The position numbers were made by a program, and so were the translations under genes. The notes below the pieces were generated by a model, which ran no database searches, was not told where the DNA came from, and saw nothing but the letters and a program-made list of their open reading frames with translations. Below, in pieces: positions 28,147 through 34,969 of a stretch of 34,969 bases of DNA. Location: NCBI GenBank assembly GCA_001275005.1, contig JWZX01002103.1:1-34969 (forward strand), in the 5' to 3' direction. Positions within the stretch are counted from its first letter, which is position 1. Each line of letters begins with the position of its first letter. The DNA comes from Chrysochromulina tobinii (taxonomy: Eukaryota; Haptophyta; Prymnesiales; Chrysochromulinaceae).

Positions 28147-29508
28147 GATCAGGTGGCCAGCCTCGCCACCGAGCACCTCGCGGCACGCATCGCACACAAA
28201 TTCGACAAGCGTGTCCATGCCGCGCGCCGAGTCGCCGTATCTCACATCAAAAAGTGGAAGCAGAAGCCAGTCGTGCACGCCGTCCTTCTGCTCAAATAGT
28301 TGTACACGCCGCCCCGGAAGCTCATCTCCACGACGAGGGGGTGTGGCGAGGGGGACGTCGGCGACCCCCGAGCGAGCGGGTCGAGTGGGTGAGGCGCTGC
28401 GCCGAGCGGGCGAGGATTTGTGTGTGCGGCTGATAAGGGGGCTGTTCGAGGGGGCGACCGTAGGAGACGGGAAACACGAGCGCGAGAGAGCTGCGGCAAG
28501 GCGTCGCCCATCGTCTCCAATTAGCTCACCACCGCCCACCCAGATACCAGTAGTGGGCCAGGGTCGCTGCAGTGGACGGCCGTCCAGAAGCGCACCGCAC
28601 GGGCCGCAGGTGGCGCCCGCGACGGCGCCTGCATCGGAGACGGGTGGCTCATCGGGATCGGGGGGTAGCATGTAGTTGGAGCCGTGGTTGGCGAGTCTGG
28701 AGAAGATCGCAAGCATCCTGGGTGTGGCGTAGTCGGAACGACGGCGTGCGTTGCGCAGGCGCGACGGCGACGGCGGCTTCGACGGATCCGGAACGACATC
28801 GAGCCATGGCGAGATGGTGCAGAGCACATCGGGTAGGCGCGAGGCTCTCCCGCCCTCAGGCTCTTCGCACAGCGCGTGCACCATCGACGTGGCCAGGTGG
28901 GCGCCGGCGCTGTCACCCGCGAGCACGAGCACCGTGTCCGTGTGGGTGTGGCTGACCAGCTGCGTCCACGCGTGCTGGACCTGGGCGAGCTGCACGTCGC
29001 GCGTGACCGGCGCGATACTGTAGTCGAGAGAGAGCACGCGGGCAGGCACGCCACGCGCCGCCAGTCGCGGCAGCACCGCCGCCGCAAAGAGCACATCGGT
29101 GTGCAGGTTCGCGCAGAAGCCGCCGCCGTGCACGTACACGATGATGAGCGGTGGGACGAGCGGCGCCGATGTGGGGTGCCTGAGGTCATACCAGATGGCG
29201 GGCGGCGCGTCGAGCGTCTGCAGCATGGCCGGTGCCAGCGTGGAACGCACGATCGGCCACATTGACAGGTGGTTGCACCATGCAATGATCCGGGATTGAT
29301 ACTTGTTGAACCAGATTAAGCGGTCGTCCGTCAAGTTTGTAAACGCGCGGAAGAGCATGAGGGACATCGAGCGCAGGCCGGGGACGGTCGGCAGCAGGTA
29401 GGTGATGATCCAGACGCCGACACGGACCAGGTGGGCGAGCAGGTAGATGCCAACGCCTGATTGAGGTAAAAGGTAACGCGGCGAACCGGCGATGCCCCAA
29501 GACGCCAT
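28138..29508 (-). CDS. Membrane-anchored alpha/beta hydrolase, HSL/arylacetamide-deacetylase type
   Basis: The 456-aa product from the ATG at 29508 belongs to the hormone-sensitive-lipase group of serine esterases. It has the oxyanion-hole motif HGGGF (127-131), the nucleophile elbow GDSAGAH (S200), a late GGGELIGDD acid region and the catalytic His412 in DGVHDW. A hydrophobic stretch at about 20-43 (YLLAHLVRVGVWIITYLLP) predicts an N-terminal membrane anchor, as in AADAC/NCEH1 enzymes of the ER. Between the acid region and the catalytic His there are about 60 extra Ser/Pro/Arg-rich residues, which may be a retained intron or a disordered insert. The frame runs on to 29745 but overlaps the next gene and adds nothing family-like. 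Confidence 0.82.
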   Translation of the reverse strand: MASWGIAGSPRYLLPQSGVGIYLLAHLVRVGVWIITYLLPTVPGLRSMSLMLFRAFTNLTDDRLIWFNKYQSRIIAWCNHLSMWPIVRSTLAPAMLQTLDAPPAIWYDLRHPTSAPLVPPLIIVYVHGGGFCANLHTDVLFAAAVLPRLAARGVPARVLSLDYSIAPVTRDVQLAQVQHAWTQLVSHTHTDTVLVLAGDSAGAHLATSMVHALCEEPEGGRASRLPDVLCTISPWLDVVPDPSKPPSPSRLRNARRRSDYATPRMLAIFSRLANHGSNYMLPPDPDEPPVSDAGAVAGATCGPCGALLDGRPLQRPWPTTGIWVGGGELIGDDGRRLAAALSRSCFPSPTVAPSNSPLISRTHKSSPARRSASPTRPARSGVADVPLATPPRRGDELPGRRVQLFEQKDGVHDWLLLPLFDVRYGDSARGMDTLVEFVCDACREVLGGEAGHLIHC

Positions 29509-29741
29509 ACGGCGCGCGCGGGCGGCCGGCCGCGGCGGGGCGCGTAGGTGGGTGACTTCATCGCGCACCCGCGTGTGCACGATAGGATGCAAACCGGATT
29601 CCCGGACGCGAACGTAACGGTTAATTAACGAGCCGGGCGTTGAGTACAAAATCAGGTGCTGGGGAAAGTGTGTGAATCCAGAAAGAAGCGTCAAGACAAC
29701 CACGTTCGTTTCAAGGAAGCTAAACTCTGAGGTCGTTGAGC

Positions 29742-31034
29742 TCACGGGAGAGGTCCGCGCGCCGACGTCGCCGCGAGAGGTCCACGCGACGGGGATTTCT
29801 GCATGGGCGGCATGAGCGCACTCTGCTGCCGCAGCTCGGCCATGCGCGCCTGCGTGCGCTCGCTGATCGCCTTCATCTTTGAGCGTGTCGCGTCCGCGTC
29901 CGCGTTGACACCGTAGAGCTCTAGCGCGCGCTCATACAGCGCGCTTGGGTCCATAGCGGCCGCTGCAGCGACCGCGGCCACGTCCTCGAGCGCCGCCCGG
30001 GAGGGCGCGATCGGCATCGTCGGCAGCAGGGCCACCGAGGGCGGCAATCCCGCCTTCTCAAGCAGTGCGTCCACTTGAGCCAACTGCGAGTCCACTTGAG
30101 CCAAGGCGGACTCCACCGCAATACTCACTGTACGTCCACTTGAGTCCACTTGAGCCAACTGTGAGTCCACCGCCGCCTTGGCACCTCTGAGGTATGCCGA
30201 TGGAGCGATGTTCTCCTCCTCGGCGCTTGGGTGTCCAGCTGCGATGGTATGCTTGGCGGCGGCATCCACCACCACCACCTCCTCGTCCTCGTCCTCGTCC
30301 TCCTCTTCCTCCTCCTCGTCCTCTTCCTCCTCCTCCTCCTCCTCTTCCTCATCCTCCTCCTGCGGAGCTGGCTCGCCGAGAGCTTCGCGCCGCTCGCGCT
30401 TCGAGATGCGCACCTCATCAAGGAAGACGAGCGAGGGCAGCGCCCCCACGAGGCCGGCGCGGTACCCGTCGCGCGTCGCGCACGGGTTCCCTGTGAGCTC
30501 GAGCGCCATCAGATGCGTAGGCAGCGCCGAAGCATCGACGGCGGCCACCGCATTGTACGATGCGTCGATGTACTGGAGCGCCTTGAGGTGCGCGATACCG
30601 CTAATCTCGTCGAGGTGGTTGTGCGATATTACGAGGTACTGCAGCTTGTCAAAGAAGGACAGGTCCTCGATGGTGCGCAACCGATTGTGCTGCAGGTGCA
30701 CGTGTGTCGCGCCGTTGCATACGTCAATGCCATCCATCGAGCTGAGGCGCAGCCGGTCGAGGCGCAGGCGCGTCAGCCCGAGCACGCGTTGCGCCACGTC
30801 GTCGCTCGAGAGCTTGCGCAGCTCAACCGGATCGATGTTGCGTGAGGCGATCAGCGCTGTTGTTAGGCGCTGCGGCTTCTCGGGTGCAGGTGCCGCCTCG
30901 AGCTTGGCAATCTCTGCCTCGAGCAGCTGAATCGCGGCCTCCGGGTCGAGCCGGCCCTCGGCCACGTCTGTGCACAGGCTCGGAACCGGGTTCTCCAGAG
31001 CCTTGCGCAGCTCGTCGCGCACTGCGTCATCCAT
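29742..31034 (-). CDS. Leucine-rich-repeat protein, LRRC46-like
   Basis: The 430-aa protein has SDS22-type leucine-rich repeats at about 85-190 (HVHLQHNRLRTIEDL, YLVISHNHLDEISGI, YIDASYNAV). An LRR cap follows, with GNPCATRDGYRAGLVGALP. From memory, the entry block (LTTALIASRNI) and the cap resemble LRRC46, a sperm-flagellum protein of animals. A Glu/Asp run follows at about 225-252 (coded at 30278-30361), then a repeated VDSQLAQVD motif, and a helical basic tail. A flagellar role is inference. It is head to head with the GT31-like gene over 178 bp. Confidence 0.8.
   Translation of the reverse strand: MDDAVRDELRKALENPVPSLCTDVAEGRLDPEAAIQLLEAEIAKLEAAPAPEKPQRLTTALIASRNIDPVELRKLSSDDVAQRVLGLTRLRLDRLRLSSMDGIDVCNGATHVHLQHNRLRTIEDLSFFDKLQYLVISHNHLDEISGIAHLKALQYIDASYNAVAAVDASALPTHLMALELTGNPCATRDGYRAGLVGALPSLVFLDEVRISKRERREALGEPAPQEEDEEEEEEEEEEDEEEEEEDEDEDEEVVVVDAAAKHTIAAGHPSAEEENIAPSAYLRGAKAAVDSQLAQVDSSGRTVSIAVESALAQVDSQLAQVDALLEKAGLPPSVALLPTMPIAPSRAALEDVAAVAAAAAMDPSALYERALELYGVNADADATRSKMKAISERTQARMAELRQQSALMPPMQKSPSRGPLAATSARGPLP
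30278..30361. repeat. (CTC/GTC)n trinucleotide tract coding poly-Glu/Asp
   Basis: On the minus strand this encodes an uninterrupted Glu/Asp run within the LRRC46-like protein. Confidence 0.9.
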
Positions 31035-31179
31035 CTTGTGTCCAACGGTACCCGTACCTGGAAGAAGGTGTGGAAAACTCAGATGAGGTCATATCGGTTC
31101 GAGCCGAATGGTCCTCGTCATTGTATCCAGTTTACCGCTCAACCAACCCAACCTACTTTTCGGTAGGCTCAGGTTAAGA

Positions 31180-31199
31180 CTTGACTTGACTTGACTTGG
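31180..31199. repeat. (CTTGA)n pentanucleotide repeat at a gene start
   Basis: Three perfect CTTGA units plus CTTGG end 13 bp before the ATG at 31213. The pentamer is the reverse complement of the (TCAAG)4 at 259-278 upstream of the sorting nexin. Confidence 0.7.
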
Positions 31200-31212
31200 A
31201 AACTTGATCACG

Positions 31213-32742
31213 ATGCCAGAGAGGAATTTTACGCCGGAGGAGGTCGCGGCGGCGGTGACTGAGCTCGATTCGCTGTTGACATTCGCTACGCCGAAGTCGT
31301 GCGCGCCAGACTTGCTCGCCATCGGCGTACTCACGCTCCCGTTGCTCGTTCGCTCAAAGGATCAACGCAAGTTTCACAGGGCTGTGCACTTGGTGCAGCC
31401 TCCCGTGATTGCCGGGCGTGTGTGCATGCGATACATCGTGAGCGACGCGGAGATGTCTGCGCTCGCCGGACCAGAGAAGGAATACAGAGACAAGAGCCGC
31501 AAACCTGGTTTGACCCCGAAAGAAGCAGTGGAAAAAGATAATGCGACTCACGGTGACATTCTGGTAGTCCCTGCGGTCCCACGTGGGCAACTGCGGAAGC
31601 TGCTGAGCAATTCGACGCACGGGCCACTGGGCGCCGGATGCGTGCTCAAGATTATGTCGTGGTTCCAGGTCGCAACGACGATGCTGCCGACCACGCCGTT
31701 CATTGCGTACGGCGACGACGACACCTTCTGGGCACTCACCAGGTGGGTCGGCACCCTCACCGCGCTGTCGGTGGTGGAGCCCGAGACGCGGTACGTCTAC
31801 GCGGGGGCAATGCAGTATCACGATTACTGGGACTTGCGCACGATGACCTCGCATGGCTGGTTCTGGACGTTTCCTCAGGCGGGCAGGGGCTATCTGACGG
31901 ATTTCAAGGAGGAGACGTCAAACCCCTCGGACGCCGACGAGGCGGCGAAGCAGCGCGCCGTTCCCTTCCAGCGCCCGTACCCGATGGCCCACGGCCTGGG
32001 AGTGGTCGTCTCGCGTGCGCTGGCGGCCGATCTGCCGCAAGCGAAGGCAGTGTCCGACTTTCTCAAATTCTATGAGGAGTTCCTTCACACGAAGATGGGT
32101 CGGGAGCAAGCGGCGAAGATCAAGACGAGCCCCAAGTGTCGGCTGGGGACGGACTCGACCACCGGGAACTGGATCGCCGCGTTGCAGAAGCCGGTCGTGG
32201 CCGTCGACATCCTGAACTTCAACCAAAACTGGCCGTGGCCGTTGCCCAACCGATGCCACGGTCCCCAGGCGTCGAAAGAGCTCGCGAATCTGCATACCTT
32301 TCATCTCTATGGGCACAAGGCGAGCGATGCGACGTACTGGATGCACCTGCACAACTACACGACCAAGCTGCACACGAGTGGGCCGAATGAGAACTGGCCA
32401 AATCCCCGGCTGCGCTGCAGGCACGCGCCCGACTCGCCGACAGCGCGCACGCTCATGGACCGCTTATTGAGTGGCAAGGTCGTCGCCGAGGTGAAGCCCC
32501 AAAGGCAGGGCCAATTACGGACGGGGTGGCTGAACAAGCTCGCCCGCGAGTTCCCTCGCGTGCCAGGCGAGGACCCGTGGCGCAATCGTACGCGGCTCGA
32601 CCTACCCGATTGGCTCTATTGCGGCGTCCTGTGCCTGGCCAAGTGTTCGGACCGCGATCCTGGCGCTGAGGGCGGAGGCAAAGAGTGCGGCCGAGATTGC
32701 CAGTTGGAATGGCCTGATGTGCGCCGTCGGAGGCGCCGATGA
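31213..32742 (+). CDS. GT31-like glycosyltransferase
   Basis: The 509-aa product resembles the beta-1,3-galactosyltransferase superfamily (GT31), which transfers sugars from nucleotide sugars in the Golgi. It starts at the ATG at 31213; the frame opens slightly earlier at a TTG. Order of blocks: GVLTLPLLVRSKDQRKFHRAV (38-58), RVCMRYIVSD (69-78), HGDILVVP (113-120), then the metal-binding AYGDDDTFWAL with D168-D170. A later GTDSTTGNWIAAL block fits the second half of the fold. No N-terminal signal anchor is visible, which is unusual for a Golgi transferase, so an upstream exon may be missing. Acceptor and donor are unknown. Confidence 0.75.
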   Translation: MPERNFTPEEVAAAVTELDSLLTFATPKSCAPDLLAIGVLTLPLLVRSKDQRKFHRAVHLVQPPVIAGRVCMRYIVSDAEMSALAGPEKEYRDKSRKPGLTPKEAVEKDNATHGDILVVPAVPRGQLRKLLSNSTHGPLGAGCVLKIMSWFQVATTMLPTTPFIAYGDDDTFWALTRWVGTLTALSVVEPETRYVYAGAMQYHDYWDLRTMTSHGWFWTFPQAGRGYLTDFKEETSNPSDADEAAKQRAVPFQRPYPMAHGLGVVVSRALAADLPQAKAVSDFLKFYEEFLHTKMGREQAAKIKTSPKCRLGTDSTTGNWIAALQKPVVAVDILNFNQNWPWPLPNRCHGPQASKELANLHTFHLYGHKASDATYWMHLHNYTTKLHTSGPNENWPNPRLRCRHAPDSPTARTLMDRLLSGKVVAEVKPQRQGQLRTGWLNKLAREFPRVPGEDPWRNRTRLDLPDWLYCGVLCLAKCSDRDPGAEGGGKECGRDCQLEWPDVRRRRRR

Positions 32743-33054
32743 CCGTCGAGCATCACTTGGCGAGAGTTGCTTCGCTGGATGCGCGAAATCGGTCTGGCTC
32801 GTGAGAAGGTGAGAACTGAGATACATGCGTACATCTGTGCATGCCTAGGAATCCTAGTGCTACCTTTGACTGGGTTAGGAACTCGACTTAGTAGTAACTC
32901 GACTTTGATTGGGGCGGCGTGTGCGTGGCTTTGCGGGTCTGTGGTGTGTGTCTTCTACAGCAGGGAGCAGCATTAAAGTGGAACGTTGTGTCTAAACAGA
33001 CTCGTGATGTATTCACAGCGAGCGAGCCCTTTCACAGCTATTTCTTGGGGTTTC

Positions 33055-34602
33055 ATGGCGGACATTCCCGCAACCGCATTCCTCAGCGGATCGTCGATTC
33101 AGCTGGGCTCACGCCCGTCGACCGCTGGAAGTCGGAAGGATTCACGCCCGTCAACCGCTAGCCAGCGCCAGTTCGAAAACACGGCAGCCTCTAAGACTGA
33201 CTCTCGCGGCGACAGCAGCCCGGAGATGATGCGGGTCTGGACAGCAGTGGCGGCAACTACGTGGAGCTCGGTATGGAGCCCAGCGCCCGCGGTCGACGAG
33301 GACTTTCATGCCACACGCTGGCGGCCCAAGTCATCGAAGGAGGGTTCCAAGCTCATCCGAATGAGCCACGGCTCGCTACCGCCACGACATCACTTGGCCA
33401 TCGGCCACAGCGGCCAAGCGGTCGGCTTCAGCATCCCCGCAACTCATCTGGACCCGATGCTCAACTCGAATCAGCTGACGCTGCGCCCGGCTACGGCCTC
33501 GAGCACCGGGCGACTCCTCGTCGCGCAAGACTCATCCGGTGGGTTCGGGCCGTCGCCGCCGCCGCATGAGCAGCGGCGCGCGCCGCAGCAGCGGATTTCC
33601 GTGCCGAGTGGGCGGCCGAGCACCTCGTCAGCGAGCACGCGCGAGGCGGCTCCGACGCAGCCCGGGCTGCCCCGGCCCGCCACGTCTGCGAGCCTGCTTC
33701 GGGTGAGTGTGACTGGCTCGGCCTCAGCGCCCGTGCTCTCAACTGCAACTGCCGAGCGGCGAGAGGCGCCCGCGACGGCGCCGCAACGGTCTGAGGCGCC
33801 CGCGACGGCGCCGCAACGGTCTGAGGCGCCCGCGACGGCGCTGCAACGGTCTGAGGCGCCCGCTACGCAAGCGGTGGCACCGACGCCGACGGCATCCGCG
33901 CCGCTGCCGCCGAAGCCATCGCCTGCTCCGATGCAGCCGGCGCACCTGCCTGTCCCTCGTCGCAAGCACGCGGCGCTCGCGCGTGCGGAAGGCGATGCGT
34001 CTCCTCCGAAGGACGCGTCGATGGAGATCAGCAGCAGCAGCAGCAGCAGCAGCGGAGGAAGGCGCCTCGAGGGGTATGACACCGGGGCGCTTCGAGGCTA
34101 TGACGTGCTCGAAGGTGTGCTCGCCACCGCGCCCACGGCGACGCGCGACGTCTCGAGCACCGCCTCCTTCACAGCCTCCTTCACAGCGCGCTGTGCCGAC
34201 GAGGTGACACACCGAAGTGCCGCGGCCGAGGACGCGCCCGACACGGCGCCCGTCACGATCTCGCCCGTCACGAGCCGTCCGCCGGGTGAGCCGGGCCCGT
34301 CGCTGCAGCCGCCGGTGCGCCCGCCGCCCGTGCAGGTACCTTCGGAAGCCTCAGCCTCAGCCTCGGCTGGGCGAATCTCGAGGTCGGAGATCTCGAGGTA
34401 TGCCTCGTCCTCGCCCGTAGTGCACCTCGCCGACAGCGCCGCCCCTTTCCTTACGGCGTGCAACGCGGGCGCTGTGTCGAGCGCCACCAGCCCAGTTAGG
34501 GGCGCCGTATCGAGCACTCCCTCCGAGCCGCCAATCGCACACGGGGCTGTGCCCGCGACGGCGCGCACACCAGTGCCCACGATGGCGCCCGCGCCCACGA
34601 TG

Positions 34603-34661
<59 letters not shown>

Positions 34662-34776
34662 GTCTTCAGCGACGCCAGAGGCGCCGGCACCGGCCGCGGA
34701 GAAGTCGCGCTACCCGCCGCCTGGCGAGCGTGGCATTACGATCGGTGAGCACGAGCACCCCTCAAATGGCCTCTGA
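33055..34776 (+). CDS. Disordered Ala/Pro/Ser-rich protein, unknown function
   Basis: The 573-aa frame begins at the ATG at 33055; an earlier in-frame ATG at 32986 would add 23 residues. Residues 1-150 contain SRPSTAGSRKDSRPSTAS repeats, then FHATRWRPKSS and HLDPMLNSNQL, which look more constrained than the rest. After that it is low complexity: an EAPATAPQRS repeat (33763-33868), poly-Ser (34030-34053), and an Ala-Pro run (34603-34662). No domain was recognised. The base composition and open length support coding, but the low complexity makes boundaries uncertain. Confidence 0.55.
33763..33868 (+). repeat. 30-bp tandem repeat coding EAPATAPQRS
   Basis: Three near-perfect 30-bp units (33763, 33793, 33823) plus a partial copy code the decapeptide EAPATAPQRS. 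The period preserves frame. Confidence 0.92.
34030..34053. repeat. (AGC)8 microsatellite coding poly-Ser
   Basis: Eight perfect AGC units lie inside the disordered protein and are read as serine codons. Confidence 0.92.
34603..34662. repeat. (GCGCCC)10 hexanucleotide repeat coding Ala-Pro
   Basis: About ten units of GCGCCC, the last ending in G, encode an Ala-Pro run near the C terminus of the disordered protein. Confidence 0.9.
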
Positions 34777-34782
34777 TGGCCT

Positions 34783-34867
34783 TTGATTGCCGCCCTCATC
34801 CGGTGACCCTCTTGGTTGCCTCCCTCATCCGGTGACCTCTTGATTGCCTCCCTCATCCGGTGACCTG
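34783..34867. repeat. 28/29-bp tandem repeat, three copies
   Basis: Units at 34783-34811, 34812-34839 and 34840-34867 contain TTGATTGCCTCCCTCATCCG followed by GTGACCTC. The array starts just after the stop of the disordered protein, so it would be in its 3' UTR. Confidence 0.92.
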
Positions 34868-34905
34868 AGGAGCACAGCAGCCGACCCGGGTGTTTGTCCC
34901 CCGAC

Positions 34906-34969
34906 TGCATGCTAATTGCACCCCCAATCCCCCCCCTCAATGCATGCTAATTGCACCCCAATCCCCCCC
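34906..34969. repeat. 35-bp tandem repeat reaching the window edge
   Basis: One full unit (34906-34940) and a partial one (34941-34969) start TGCATGCTAATTGCACCCC and end in a C run. The copy number cannot be known because the array runs out of the window. Confidence 0.85.

Overview
This window reads as nuclear DNA from a unicellular, flagellated eukaryotic alga. The signs are GC-rich, mostly intron-free genes on both strands, short intergenic spacers and many in-frame minisatellites. The proteome is typically eukaryotic: PX-BAR sorting nexin, Josephin protease, CacyBP/SIP, nucleotide-sugar transporter, TTL-like ligase, LRRC46-like protein and ankyrin-RING protein. A compact haptophyte genome, perhaps Pavlovales, would fit, but that is inference. 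No prokaryotic operon, CRISPR array, tRNA, rRNA or transposase was recognised. Several frames that look open at their 5' end begin with GTG or TTG, so starts were moved to the first supported ATG.

Left part (1-8.8 kb): a 36-bp repeat, then a PX-BAR sorting nexin (+) convergent with a probable mitochondrial LpxC (-). LpxC is divergent from a four-TM protein (+). Next come a 760-bp GC-rich stretch with no recognised gene, a two-EF-hand protein (-), a 21-bp minisatellite, a small hydrophobic protein (-) divergent from a Josephin-type deubiquitinase (+), and CacyBP/SIP (+). A 23-bp tandem array and a 10-bp-phased ACGTG cluster follow.

Middle (8.8-20 kb): a two-exon gene for a roughly 1,310-aa disordered protein (+) whose frame breaks at a G9 run; an SLC35A-like nucleotide-sugar transporter (-); a TTL-family ligase (+); and a large ankyrin/Ala-Glu repeat/RING locus (+) whose frame is interrupted twice.

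Right part (20-35 kb): five consecutive minus-strand genes: a coiled-coil protein with one frame break, a secreted cysteine-rich protein of 1,210 aa, a PhyH-like dioxygenase, a membrane-anchored alpha/beta hydrolase and an LRRC46-like protein. A GT31-like glycosyltransferase (+) and a disordered Ala/Pro/Ser-rich protein (+) follow, and the window ends in 28-bp and 35-bp tandem repeats.

Two functional themes recur, without clustering into an operon: ubiquitin (Josephin DUB, CacyBP/SIP, ankyrin-RING) and glycan/secretory work (nucleotide-sugar transporter, GT31-like enzyme, secreted Cys-rich protein). LRRC46-like and TTL-family genes point to a flagellum. The most notable items are the ankyrin-RING locus with its frame-breaking 11-bp duplication and 15-bp arrays, the eukaryotic LpxC, the secreted cupredoxin/PSI/EGF-like protein, and short tandem motifs close to gene starts.
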